From Novosphingobium sp. TH158 (GTDB lineage: Bacteria > Pseudomonadota > Alphaproteobacteria > Sphingomonadales > Sphingomonadaceae): 64,000 nucleotides of DNA. The stretch spans positions 806,001 through 870,000 of the forward strand of contig NZ_PKRT01000001.1 in NCBI RefSeq assembly GCF_002855555.1, read 5' to 3'. Under the pieces are notes generated by a model that was not told where the DNA came from, ran no database searches, and saw nothing but the letters and a program-made list of their open reading frames with translations. The position numbers were made by a program, and so were the translations under genes. This document shows, in pieces, positions 16,715 to 25,279 of the stretch; the first letter of the stretch is position 1; the number at the start of each line of letters is the position of its first letter.

Positions 16715-18066
16715 GCCACACCCCTTACATAAGCGTCGATGGTGCCTGCGCAGCCGATCTTGTCGTCACCTTCAAGGTCGGCATAGCGGGCAATGTTGTC
16801 GCGAACCGACGGTCCCTTGTTGCCGCAGGCGCAGGGGCTGTAATCGAGGCTGATCCGGTCGCCCGAGATGACCCCGCCCCAACGCCCGTCGAGCGACAGG
16901 TCGAAGAAGGCCGCGCGGCCTTCGATCTCGCCGCCGTTCACGTCATAAGGCACCAGAGCATCGCCCTCCTTGTCGAGGATCATCGGCACGATCCATGGCG
17001 GCACGTGATAGCGATTGCCTTCGCGGCACTTGGGCATGCCGGAATTGAGCTCCTGCATGGAATAGTTCTGGAAATCCTGCTCCGGGCGGATGTTGAACGT
17101 CTCGTGGACGAATTCCTTGTAGTCCGCAGGCAACTGGGCGCGCTTCAGGCCGCCGCCGACATAGATGCAGTTGTCCGGGTTGAAGTCCTTGGCGGAATAG
17201 CCCTTGTCGCGCACCGCCTTGGCAACGGCATAAAGGCCGCTCCACAGGCCCGAGACCATCAGCAGCTTGTCGCGGTTCTCGATGATGTGCTGGGCGGTAA
17301 GTTCGATGGCGTCGTCCAGCACCTTCTGGCGGTCGGCCGAGGTAGCTTCGAAATCCGCGATTTCCTGCGGGCTCGCCGTGCCGTCAGCCATCTTCTTGCG
17401 CATCACCACCATCTTGGTGAGCGAGCCGACGGTGATCGGTGGCACCGGATAGTTCCACCGGCCCAGCTCAGGATGGGAAAAGGCCGCCTTCTGCGCCTCG
17501 GCAATGGTCTGGTTCTTGGGCACGGTGGCAACCGGCGCGCAGCCCACCATGTAGCGGTTCGCTTCAGGCTTGACGCCCGAACCCCAGGAGAAAACCTGCA
17601 CCGTATCGATCTTCGACCAGTCCATGTCCTTCTGGCTGGCGATCAGCATGGCCGACTTGCCCGTGGTGCCGCTTGAGCAGGAAATATAATAGCCCTTCGC
17701 CGCCAGGCGGGCGATCCAGTCGTCAATGTCGGTGATCCCCTCAAGGTCCACGCCTTCGATCGGATAGGGCGAGACGGTGCCGAGCCACTTGGTCAGCCGG
17801 TCCCACTTTTCTTCCATCAGGAAGCTTTCGGGATAGGACTTGTAGGCCGTGTGCGGGAACAGCAGCGGAACCATGTCTTCCACGCTGGTGATCTCTTCGA
17901 TGCCGGCCTCTTCGGCGCGATGGCGCAGCAGGCGGATCTTGTCCTTGCGATCCTGGAAGCGCTCATTGAGCGCCTGCACCTGAAGGTCGCGAAGCTCGGC
18001 GGCGGTATAATTGAACCGCTGCGGGTCCTGGGCATAGCCGAGCAAAGTCTCAAGGGCAGAAGTCAC
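16711..18066 (-). CDS. LuxE-family acyl-protein synthetase
   Basis: 451 residues, GTG start with AAAGG upstream. It has an adenylate-forming P-loop SSGTTGKSAML at 131-141 and a C-terminal SPCACGNKGPS segment in which Cys412 or Cys414 corresponds to the acylated cysteine of LuxE. In luminous bacteria LuxE activates a fatty acid as acyl-AMP, takes it on a cysteine and hands it to LuxC. The same division of labour is inferred here. It is longer than typical LuxE (about 370 residues), mainly through an N-terminal region of 100 residues. First gene of a five-gene leftward operon divergent from a TetR gene. Confidence 0.82.
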   Translation of the reverse strand: MTSALETLLGYAQDPQRFNYTAAELRDLQVQALNERFQDRKDKIRLLRHRAEEAGIEEITSVEDMVPLLFPHTAYKSYPESFLMEEKWDRLTKWLGTVSPYPIEGVDLEGITDIDDWIARLAAKGYYISCSSGTTGKSAMLIASQKDMDWSKIDTVQVFSWGSGVKPEANRYMVGCAPVATVPKNQTIAEAQKAAFSHPELGRWNYPVPPITVGSLTKMVVMRKKMADGTASPQEIADFEATSADRQKVLDDAIELTAQHIIENRDKLLMVSGLWSGLYAVAKAVRDKGYSAKDFNPDNCIYVGGGLKRAQLPADYKEFVHETFNIRPEQDFQNYSMQELNSGMPKCREGNRYHVPPWIVPMILDKEGDALVPYDVNGGEIEGRAAFFDLSLDGRWGGVISGDRISLDYSPCACGNKGPSVRDNIARYADLEGDDKIGCAGTIDAYVRGVA

Positions 18067-18128
18067 TTGCAGAATCCTTTCACTGCGCCACGCTGTCGGG
18101 ACTCGACAAATGGCAACTCATGCGTATC

Positions 18129-18157
18129 ATTATTTGGTGATTCCCTGAGCGGTGCAA
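18129..18157 (-). promoter_or_regulatory. Candidate promoter of the LuxE/LuxC-type operon
   Basis: On the minus strand TTGCAC (18157-18152) is followed after 17 bases by AATAAT (18134-18129), a good -10. An inverted repeat ATCA-N8-TGAT (18126-18141) overlaps the -10, a natural operator for the divergent TetR regulator that begins at 18181. Read from sequence only; no transcript data. Confidence 0.4.
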
Positions 18158-18180
18158 GCAAAATCTGCGAAAGGCGTGAT

Positions 18181-18828
18181 TTGAAGGACGGCATCCCCCC
18201 CACCCGGCGCAGCGCGGGACGTCCCACCCGGGAACAGGCGGAGGCGCGCCTGGAGGAACTGCTCGACACCGCGCTCGACCTGTTCCTGGAACACGGCTTC
18301 GAACTGGCGACCATCGAGATGATCGCCACGCAGATGAATATGACCAAGCGCACGGTCTATGCGAAATTCCCTGACAAGGCCGCGCTGTTCCTGGCTGCGG
18401 TACAGCGCGCGATCGAGCGGCAGATCGTCCCGCCGGAAGATCTGCGCAAGCTCGATCAGGGCGATCTGCGCGAAACGCTGCGCGCCATCGGGCACCAGCG
18501 CATCGGCCTTGTGCTGACCCGCAACGGCCTGCGCCTGCAGCGGATCATCAACACCGAAAGCTTCCGGTTCCCCAACCTGCTGATGCTCAACTACAACCAG
18601 AGCGGGCGGCCGGTAACGGAATTCATCGTCGAGTTGCTCGAACGCGAAATTTCGCGCGGCACCATGCGGTCGGCCGATCCGATGCTGGCCGCCAGTGTGT
18701 TCCTTTCGATGGTGGTAAGCGGACCGGTGCGCCAGATCGTCGCCGGCATTCCGCCCGAGGCCGAGGAAATCGAGCGGATCGTGGATTTCGCCGTGGACGT
18801 GTTCCTCGACGGAATGCGGGTGCGCTGA
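18181..18828 (+). CDS. TetR/AcrR family transcriptional regulator
   Basis: 215 residues assuming a TTG start at 18181, preceded by GAAAGG; no in-frame ATG or GTG is available nearby, and the next ATG lies inside the DNA-binding domain. The N-terminal TetR helix-turn-helix is clear (ATIEMIATQMNMTKRTVYAKF, about residues 43-63) followed by an all-helical ligand domain. It lies divergent to the LuxE-LuxC operon and upstream of an MFS transporter and an SDR, so it probably represses one or both transcripts until an acyl or hydrophobic ligand binds. Autoregulation through the shared 114-base gap is likely but unproven. Confidence 0.88.
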   Translation: MKDGIPPTRRSAGRPTREQAEARLEELLDTALDLFLEHGFELATIEMIATQMNMTKRTVYAKFPDKAALFLAAVQRAIERQIVPPEDLRKLDQGDLRETLRAIGHQRIGLVLTRNGLRLQRIINTESFRFPNLLMLNYNQSGRPVTEFIVELLEREISRGTMRSADPMLAASVFLSMVVSGPVRQIVAGIPPEAEEIERIVDFAVDVFLDGMRVR

Positions 18829-18862
18829 TCGCAACAAACAATTTCATGCAGTGGGAGAGTAC

Positions 18863-20086
18863 ATGAGGACCTATCTCGGCGAGTTTCGCGTCAACTGGCA
18901 CGTGTTGCTTGCCTGTTCGCTCGGCCTCGCGCTCGGCTCACCGCTCAGCCACTATACGCTCAGCCTGTTCGGGCCGGCGCTGATCGCGGAATTCGGCTGG
19001 TCGAAGGCGGACTTCGCCCTGATCGCATCGGTGCCACTGCTGACCCTGCCGCTGATCCCCGCAGCCGGACGCTTCGTGGACCGCTTCGGGCCGCGCATTG
19101 CCGCCTCGGTCGGTTTCGCCGCCTTGCCGATCGGCTTCTTCGCCTTCACCCAGATGTCGGGAAACCTGATCGAGTTCTTCGCGATCTACCTGATCCAGCA
19201 CGTCTTCGGCATCCTGACGACGACGATGGTGTTCTGCCGCGTCGTGGTAGAGCGCTTCGATGCAGCGCGCGGGCTGGCGTTGTCCCTGCTGATGACCGGG
19301 CCGCCGACCATCGGGGCTATCGCGGCCAAGCTGGTGGGCGATCTGATCGCTCTGGAAGGCTGGCGCGCCGGCTATATGGCGATGGCCGCCGCCGCCGTGA
19401 TCGGCGGGCTGATGTCGGTCCCCTTCCTGCGCAAGCATACCGTCCGCACGCAGGAGGATCGCGAGGCGGTGCGCCTGCCCCTGCGCGATTTCTTCCACCT
19501 GCTGCGCAATCCCGTGCTGCTGCTGATCATCGGCGGCATGGTGCTGGTGAACCTGCCGCAGGCCTTTGCCTCTTCGCAGTTGGTGCTGATTGCCACGGAA
19601 AACGGCGTCAGCAATGCCGGCGCGGTCTGGATGGTCTCGCTCTATCCCATCGGCGTGATCGTCGGCCGCTTCCTCAGCGGGCTGGCGCTTGACCGGATGC
19701 CGCCGCATTACGTGGCCATCGCCGCGCTGGGGCTGCCGGCGATCGGCTATGCGCTGTTTGCCTCTCACGTGACCTCCTATGAAATCCTCGCGATCGGCGT
19801 GGCGCTCATCGGTCTGGCTCAGGGGGCAGAGGGCGATATCGGCGCCTACCTCGTCTCGCGCCGCTTTTCGCTCAAGAACTACAGCCTGCTGCTCAGCATG
19901 GTGACCGCCTCGATCGGACTTGGCGCGGCGCTCGGCGGCCTCGTGGTCAGCGCATCGCTGCGCATGACTGGGCGCTATGACGCGTTCCTGGCCATCGCCG
20001 CAGCCACCACTCTCATCGGAGCTTTCCTGATCTTTGCCACCAGTTTGCGACGGTTCGACCATATCGGCGAAGGAGAAAATCGATGA
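18863..20086 (+). CDS. MFS transporter
   Basis: 407 residues with about 12 hydrophobic segments and the MFS motif GRFVDRFGPRIAAS between segments 2 and 3. ATG 18863 is preferred over a GTG at 18851 because GGGAGAG lies just before it. The protein resembles monocarboxylate/oxalate-formate type carriers, so uptake of an organic acid is more likely than drug export, though direction cannot be proven. It lies 34 bases after the TetR gene and overlaps the next SDR start by four bases (ATGA), forming a regulator-carrier-dehydrogenase unit. Confidence 0.88.
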   Translation: MRTYLGEFRVNWHVLLACSLGLALGSPLSHYTLSLFGPALIAEFGWSKADFALIASVPLLTLPLIPAAGRFVDRFGPRIAASVGFAALPIGFFAFTQMSGNLIEFFAIYLIQHVFGILTTTMVFCRVVVERFDAARGLALSLLMTGPPTIGAIAAKLVGDLIALEGWRAGYMAMAAAAVIGGLMSVPFLRKHTVRTQEDREAVRLPLRDFFHLLRNPVLLLIIGGMVLVNLPQAFASSQLVLIATENGVSNAGAVWMVSLYPIGVIVGRFLSGLALDRMPPHYVAIAALGLPAIGYALFASHVTSYEILAIGVALIGLAQGAEGDIGAYLVSRRFSLKNYSLLLSMVTASIGLGAALGGLVVSASLRMTGRYDAFLAIAAATTLIGAFLIFATSLRRFDHIGEGENR

Positions 20087-20940
20087 CCCTGGATGCCACC
20101 CGCCCCGTTGCTCTCGTCACCGGCGCCAGTGCCGGCATTGGCAAGGCGGCCGCCCGGATGCTTGTGGCCAAGGGCTGGCAGGTGATCGGCACCGGCCGCG
20201 ATCCCGCGCGCAGCAGCGCTGCCATCGCCGAGATCGAGGACGCTGCGGACAACGGCGGCAGCTTCACCATGCTGCGCGGCGATTTCGATTCGATGGCGCA
20301 GGTGAAGCGCCTTGCCGGCGAGGTGAAGGCGCTCGCGCCCCGGCTCGACGTGCTGGTGAACAACGCCGGCGGCGTGCGCGACCGGCTGATCGCGACCGAG
20401 GAAGGCACCGAGGCGACATTTGCCGCCAACCACCTCGCCCCATTTCTCCTTACCCGCGAGCTGTTGCCGCTGCTGCGCGGATCGGCTCCGTCACGGGTCA
20501 TCGCGGTTTCCTCCAGCGCGCACCGGCATAGCCAGGGTTTCAACTTCGATGACCTGCAAAGTCTTGGCACCGGCCATGCCGTTGCGGGCTATTGCCAGGC
20601 GAAGCTGGCCAACATCCTGTTCACGCGCGAGCTGGCCCGGCGCGAAGCTGCCAATGGCGTGATCGCGCAGGCCATGCACCCCGGCGTGGTGGACAGCAAC
20701 TTCGCCAGCCACGGCGATCAGGCGATGAAACAGCACATGGCCGCCGCCGATACCGTATCGCCCGACGAACCGGCGGAAACCATCGTCTGGCTGGCTACGA
20801 GCGACGAGGGTGGTCGCGATGGCGGCCGCTATTTCCATCGCCTTGCCGAAGAAGTCCCCGGCGATGCCGCGCGCGACGATGCCGCCGCCGCGCGCCTGTG
20901 GGACGAAAGCGAAAAGCTGCTGGCCAGCCTCGGCTTCTAG
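20083..20940 (+). CDS. SDR family oxidoreductase (retinol dehydrogenase-like)
   Basis: 285 residues with TGASAGIG at 14-21, NNAGG near 93-97, Ser in VSSSAHRHS and a YCQAK catalytic Tyr/Lys. The order NNAG, LATEEG, FAANHLAPFLLT and the HPGVV turn after the active site match the retinol dehydrogenase/WWOX-like SDR group, usually NADP-dependent. It is translationally coupled to the MFS transporter by a four-base overlap, so it may act first on the imported compound. Its stop overlaps the convergent SDR stop by four bases. Confidence 0.88.
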   Translation: MTLDATRPVALVTGASAGIGKAAARMLVAKGWQVIGTGRDPARSSAAIAEIEDAADNGGSFTMLRGDFDSMAQVKRLAGEVKALAPRLDVLVNNAGGVRDRLIATEEGTEATFAANHLAPFLLTRELLPLLRGSAPSRVIAVSSSAHRHSQGFNFDDLQSLGTGHAVAGYCQAKLANILFTRELARREAANGVIAQAMHPGVVDSNFASHGDQAMKQHMAAADTVSPDEPAETIVWLATSDEGGRDGGRYFHRLAEEVPGDAARDDAAAARLWDESEKLLASLGF

Positions 20941-21890
20941 GCCAGGGCCGGCGGGGTCACGCCCCGCTGTTCGGCAACAATGCGGAATTCGTCGGTGTTG
21001 TTGGCCGGTATCGCATAGCCGCCCTGGTCGTCGTTGATCGTGGCCCAGTTCGCCGCAATCGTTTCGGCATCCATCGGCGTGTCCTGGGCATGGCCATCGC
21101 ATATCCCAATGAAGGCCCGCCCCAGCCTGCCGCCCAGCATCGAATAGATGCCGTGGTGGCTGGTGCAGGCGGAACTGGCAAGGAATGTGGCCAGCCCCGC
21201 AGTATAGGCGGGATCGAAGTATTGCGGCATGGCCGCGCTCCACCGGTTCTCGCCGAGTTCACCGGGCTTGATGTCGATGGTCATGCGGCTCATCGCATTG
21301 GGCATCATGGCATTGCACAGAATGCCGTGCGGCGCCCCCGCCTCGGCAAGGTTGTGCATCAGCCCCATCACCGCCCCCTTGGCCGCGCCGTATGCGGCCA
21401 GTGAAGCGTTGCCCAAGGTTCCACCCGAACTGGTGGTGAATACGAGCCGGCCATAGCCCTGCGCCTTCATGTGCGGCCAGGCGGCGTGGGCCACGCTCCA
21501 CGATCCGCCGACATGGACCGCCAGCAGGGCGTTGAGATCGTCCAGCGTCAGATCCTCGAATGCTCCGTACCGGATGGTCCCGGCATTGGCGATCACGGCA
21601 TCGATACGGCCGAAATTTTCGAGCGCGCAGGCAATGATCGCATCGCCGCCCGCCTGTGAGGCGACGCTATCATAGTTGGCAACCGCCGTGCCGCCCGCGG
21701 CCCTGATCTCGTCCACCACCTTGTCGGCAAAGGCGGAGGATTCCCCGCCCGGCACGCCGTCCGTCGCCCCGCCGAGGTCATTGACGACAACCTTGCCGCC
21801 ACGGCGCGCGATTTCCAGGGCATAGGCCCGTCCCAGCCCGCCACCGGCCCCGGTGATGACGATGGCCTGCCCGGCAAAGCTGATCGGCAT
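20937..21890 (-). CDS. SDR resembling the dehydrogenase domain of MFE2 (HSD17B4-like)
   Basis: 317 residues from ATG 21890 (MPISFAGQAIVITG), preceded by GGAAGGGGG; the frame can be extended to 21977 but that runs into the P450. The N-terminus GAGGGLGRAYALEIARRGGKVVVNDLGG is diagnostic of the 3-hydroxyacyl-CoA dehydrogenase domain of peroxisomal multifunctional enzyme 2. The active site is Ser-Ser/Tyr/Lys in TTSSGGTLGNASLAAYGAAK. It should oxidise a (3R)-hydroxyacyl-CoA or a similar secondary alcohol using NAD. It follows the CYP101-like P450 by 20 bases and should share its transcript. Confidence 0.88.
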   Translation of the reverse strand: MPISFAGQAIVITGAGGGLGRAYALEIARRGGKVVVNDLGGATDGVPGGESSAFADKVVDEIRAAGGTAVANYDSVASQAGGDAIIACALENFGRIDAVIANAGTIRYGAFEDLTLDDLNALLAVHVGGSWSVAHAAWPHMKAQGYGRLVFTTSSGGTLGNASLAAYGAAKGAVMGLMHNLAEAGAPHGILCNAMMPNAMSRMTIDIKPGELGENRWSAAMPQYFDPAYTAGLATFLASSACTSHHGIYSMLGGRLGRAFIGICDGHAQDTPMDAETIAANWATINDDQGGYAIPANNTDEFRIVAEQRGVTPPALA

Positions 21891-21909
21891 GGCACCCCCT
21901 TCCATGCGC

Positions 21910-23118
21910 TCAGTCCCAGGCCAGCGGCAGGTATTCGATGCCGAAGGTGCGGCCGGTGTGATACCGGTACTCCTCACCCTCTCGCAGGCGGATATTGCTG
22001 AACCGCTGAAGGAACAGCTCGATCACGATCCGCAGTTCACGCTTGGCGAGGTGGATGCCCAGGCAATTGTGCGTGCCGGTGCCAAAGGCGATGTGGCGCG
22101 ATTTGCGATCGATATCGACCCGGTGCGGATCGGCGAAGACCGACGGGTCGCGGTCTGCGAGCATCAGCGGCAGGTGGATTTCCTCTCCCGCCTTCATCTG
22201 CACGCCATGGAACACGGTATCGCGCGCCAGGTTGCGATGCGTCACGACGACAGAAAAGGCGCGGGTAAATTCCTCAACCGCAGGGCCGATCAGTTCCGAG
22301 TCGGCGCGCAGCCGCTCCTGCAGGTCGGGATGGGTGGCAAGGTACCGCAGTATCCAGCCCAGCGTCGAATAGACCGTATCCAGCCCGCCGACGTAGAGGA
22401 CATAGAACATGCCCATCGATTCAAGGTAGGTCAGCTGCCTGCCATCAACCTCGCCATTGACCATGGCATCGAGCAGCGGGTTGCCCGGTTGCTCCAGCTG
22501 CTTTTCCCGATGCGCCTTGAGATAGGCATAGACTTCGCGCGCGGCCTTCACCCGCTCTGCCATGTCAGCCCCGCGCATGATGCCGTCTTCCCAGTGAATG
22601 AACTGGTCGAGCATCGCCCGCGGCATGTTCATGAGGTCAAGGAAAACGTACGAGGGATAAGGGATGGCGAATTGAGAGATGAACTCGCAGCCGCCCTGCC
22701 CCGCGAACTTGTCGACCAGTTCGCTGGCCGAACGCCGCACCGCCTCTTCCAGTTCGCGCAGGGCCTTGGGCGTGAAATGCGGGTTCAGCAGCCGGCGATA
22801 GCCATGATGCGCCGGCGGATCGATCTCGATGGGGTTCAGGCGGACGTTCTCCCCCACCAGGTCGGCAATCATGCCGTGCCGTTCGGCGGTGAAGTTCTCG
22901 TAATCGATCATCGCCTCGCTGATCAGGTCGTAGCGCGTCAGCAGCCAGCCTGACCGGCCATAGGCGACATTGGTGCACCAGCGGATCGGCGGCCCATCGT
23001 GCAGGCGGCAGATCGCTGCCCACGGATCGCGCCCTTCGGCGGTAAAGGCATCGAAATCCGCGTCCCACACCAGCGCGTCGGGTACGTGCGCAGGAACGGT
23101 GGTTGCCGTGGTCGCCAT
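21910..23118 (-). CDS. Cytochrome P450, CYP101-like
   Basis: 402 residues from ATG 23118 (MATTATTVPAHV), preceded by GGAGAGG; the frame continuing to 23271 covers the promoter. The heme loop is FGTGTHNCLG with Cys352, ExxR is Glu283-Arg286, and the I-helix reads YVGGLDTVYS at 242-251, the same GGLDTV as P450cam around its Asp251-Thr252 pair. This places it near the CYP101 family, which in Novosphingobium oxidises monoterpenoids and norisoprenoids; that substrate class is suggested, not shown. The ferredoxin at 3055-3381 is a possible electron donor. A palindrome sits on its promoter (23145-23164). Confidence 0.93.
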   Translation of the reverse strand: MATTATTVPAHVPDALVWDADFDAFTAEGRDPWAAICRLHDGPPIRWCTNVAYGRSGWLLTRYDLISEAMIDYENFTAERHGMIADLVGENVRLNPIEIDPPAHHGYRRLLNPHFTPKALRELEEAVRRSASELVDKFAGQGGCEFISQFAIPYPSYVFLDLMNMPRAMLDQFIHWEDGIMRGADMAERVKAAREVYAYLKAHREKQLEQPGNPLLDAMVNGEVDGRQLTYLESMGMFYVLYVGGLDTVYSTLGWILRYLATHPDLQERLRADSELIGPAVEEFTRAFSVVVTHRNLARDTVFHGVQMKAGEEIHLPLMLADRDPSVFADPHRVDIDRKSRHIAFGTGTHNCLGIHLAKRELRIVIELFLQRFSNIRLREGEEYRYHTGRTFGIEYLPLAWD

Positions 23119-23144
23119 GGGGGCCTCTCCTCTCGCCAGCCTAT

Positions 23145-23192
23145 TGCTGAACTTATGTTCAGCAGACTGTGGGAAGAGTGGCCCTCCGTCAA
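23145..23192 (-). promoter_or_regulatory. Promoter with a 20-base operator palindrome for the CYP101-like operon
   Basis: On the minus strand TTGACG (23192-23187) and CAGTCT (23169-23164) are separated by 17 bases. Directly downstream, over the expected transcription start, lies a palindrome at 23145-23164, TGCTGAAC-TTAT-GTTCAGCA on the plus strand, with perfect 8-base arms. The P450 ATG follows about 27 bases later. This layout is typical of a repressed catabolic promoter. The regulator is unknown; a TetR-type protein such as the one at 18181 is a candidate. Confidence 0.6.
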
Positions 23193-23269
23193 GCCCTGCA
23201 TTCAAGTGCGGGATTGACGCGGGGCGCAAGTGCGAGAAAGGCGGGGCAAACCACACCGGACCGAAAGCC

Positions 23270-24142
23270 ATGATCGCACCCGACCGCCCCCGCCGCTCTG
23301 CCCTTTACCTGCCTGCATCGAATGCCCGTGCCATTGAAAAGGCGCGCAACCTTCCGGCGGATGTGATCATCCTCGATCTGGAGGATGCCGTGGCTCCGGA
23401 AGCCAAGGCCGATGCCCGCGCCGCTGCCGTCGCCGCCGTGCAGCAGGGCGGGTTCGGCAACCGCGAAGTGGCGATCCGGGCCAATGGCCTCGATACCGAA
23501 TGGGGCGCGGCCGATCTTGAAGCGATTGCGGGGTCGGGCGCCGATGCCGTCCTCGTCCCCAAGGTCTCGACCCCGCATGACATCGCCGCCTGCGAGGCTG
23601 CTTTGGCCTCTGCCCCCGCTGCCATGCAGCTATGGGCGATGATCGAGACCTGCACGGTGATCGGCCAGCTCGATGCCGTAGCCGCAATGGCTGGCAGCAC
23701 GCGGCTATCGCTGTGGATCATGGGGGTGAACGACCTGGCGAAGGAAATGCGCGCAAGGCTGACGCCGGATCGCACGCCCTTCCTCCCTGCCCTGACGCTG
23801 GCGGTCTGCGCGGCCCGCGCACACGGGGTCACCATCCTCGATGGCGTGTGCAACGAATTCCGCGACCTTTCCGTCTTCCGCGCAGAGGCGGAACAGGGGC
23901 TGCTTTATGGCTTCGACGGCAAGACGCTGATCCACCCCGATCAGATTACCCCGTGCAACGAAGTCTTCTCTCCCGGCGAGGCAGAGCTTACCCAGGCGCG
24001 CGCGATCATCGATGCCTTTGCCCTTCCCGAAAACGCCGGGAAAGGCGCGATCCGGGTAGACGGCAAGATGGCCGAGCTGCTCCACCTTGAACAGGCGAAG
24101 CGACTGGTGGCCATTGCCGAGCGGATCGGCGCGCTTAGCTGA
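23270..24142 (+). CDS. HpcH/HpaI aldolase/citrate lyase (CitE-like) family protein
   Basis: 290 residues from ATG 23270. The CitE-like barrel is visible: SALYLPASNARAIEKA (phosphate/CoA-binding Arg20), LDLEDAV with metal ligand acids at 36-41, AMIET for the second Glu, and FDGKTLIHPDQI near the C-terminus, a block conserved in CoA-ester lyases of the malyl-CoA/citramalyl-CoA group. It should cleave or form a C-C bond in a hydroxyacyl-CoA with Mg2+. It is divergent from the CYP101-like operon, and its stop overlaps by eight bases the convergent dehydrogenase stop. Confidence 0.88.
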   Translation: MIAPDRPRRSALYLPASNARAIEKARNLPADVIILDLEDAVAPEAKADARAAAVAAVQQGGFGNREVAIRANGLDTEWGAADLEAIAGSGADAVLVPKVSTPHDIAACEAALASAPAAMQLWAMIETCTVIGQLDAVAAMAGSTRLSLWIMGVNDLAKEMRARLTPDRTPFLPALTLAVCAARAHGVTILDGVCNEFRDLSVFRAEAEQGLLYGFDGKTLIHPDQITPCNEVFSPGEAELTQARAIIDAFALPENAGKGAIRVDGKMAELLHLEQAKRLVAIAERIGALS

Positions 24143-25202
24143 AGCGCGCCAGCACCTGCTCCATCTCTGCCGTCGTGCGGATGCCCGGCGCGGCTGCGCA
24201 TACGGCGGGGATGGAATTGACGGCGCGATGCGCGGTGAAGCCCGGGGTGACGGTGGGATAGGTCTCGCGGTCCACCGGGAAGGTGATGTTCACCTCCATC
24301 GGCGTGTCGCCTTCCACCGCAACCTTCCAGCCGCTTTCGCGCAGGTTCCAGTCGCTGTGCTCCACATCGGCGGTACAATACCAGTTGGCGCGGAAACGCA
24401 GGCGGGCCTTGCCGTCCTTCACGCCTTCGATGGTAATGCGCTGGGCGCCGACGGTGCCCGCCTCGATCGTGCCGGCAGCGATCTCTACCGTGTTGTTGGC
24501 AGCAGAGAGTTCACCAAAGGCGCGCCATTCGTCGATCTCGATGCCGATCGCCTGCGCCACCTGGGCAAGGCTCGCGGCGAAATCGTGCTTCACGTAATCG
24601 ACCTTGCGCTGATCGAACTGCCCGACCGACACGCCGTAACCCATGACGTTGAAGATCAGGTCCGGCGAGTTGCGGCTCGTCATGTCGGCATATTCGTCGA
24701 TCGTCACGCAATCGAGCCGGCGCGACATCGAAACCATCGGCAGCAGCATGGCCTCGGTGATGAAGCCCGGGCTTGAACCGGTGGAATAGACCGAACTGTT
24801 GCCCGCCGCGCACGCTTCCTCGATCCGTTCGCGCACTTCCGGATCCATGCTCCTGGGATCGTGGAAATCCCCGCGCGTGGTGACGACGTTCTTGCCCGAG
24901 GCGAGAATCTGGCAGAGCTCGTCGATGTTGGTGCCCTGCCGCATGTAGAGCACGCAATCGGCCGGCTGGGCGACAATTTCGGCGACCGAGCTGGTAGCGA
25001 TCACGCCGGTATCGGGACAGCTTCCCTTGTAACCCACGTCGCGCTCGACCAGCCGCGCGGCATCAAGCCCGGCCTTTTCCGGGTTGCTCACCCACAGTCC
25101 GACAAGTTCCATGTCCGGGTGCTCGACCACGGCCCGCATGGCGCGGGTGCCGACATTGCCGGTCGCCCACTGGATTACGCGATACTTCGTGCCATCGGCC
25201 AT
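24135..25202 (-). CDS. Dihydrodipicolinate reductase/2,4-diaminopentanoate dehydrogenase-like NAD(P)-binding protein
   Basis: 355 residues from ATG 25202 with a strong GGGAGAGAG site. The N-terminal Rossmann domain has WATGNVGTRAMRAV (near 12-25), then GVIATSSVAEIV, DCVLYMRQG and the substrate-domain entrance SSVYSTGSSPGFITEAM. This is the DapB-fold family that includes 2,4-diaminopentanoate dehydrogenase; in sphingomonads and actinobacteria members are common in lipid or steroid catabolic islands with unknown substrates. It is monocistronic between convergent CitE-like and downstream TonB receptor genes. Exact reaction unknown. Confidence 0.8.
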   Translation of the reverse strand: MADGTKYRVIQWATGNVGTRAMRAVVEHPDMELVGLWVSNPEKAGLDAARLVERDVGYKGSCPDTGVIATSSVAEIVAQPADCVLYMRQGTNIDELCQILASGKNVVTTRGDFHDPRSMDPEVRERIEEACAAGNSSVYSTGSSPGFITEAMLLPMVSMSRRLDCVTIDEYADMTSRNSPDLIFNVMGYGVSVGQFDQRKVDYVKHDFAASLAQVAQAIGIEIDEWRAFGELSAANNTVEIAAGTIEAGTVGAQRITIEGVKDGKARLRFRANWYCTADVEHSDWNLRESGWKVAVEGDTPMEVNITFPVDRETYPTVTPGFTAHRAVNSIPAVCAAAPGIRTTAEMEQVLARFS

Positions 25203-25279
25203 GTTCTCTCTCCCGTTGACGAGACAGCGCCGAACCGCGTCAAGCGATCCGGCGCCATCCCTGTTTGCCCGTGATTGGA

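Noticed and set aside
8728..18066. A bioluminescence (lux) system
   Set aside because: LuxC- and LuxE-like genes and one luciferase-like oxidoreductase occur, but in different operons, and there is no LuxA/LuxB pair or luxD.
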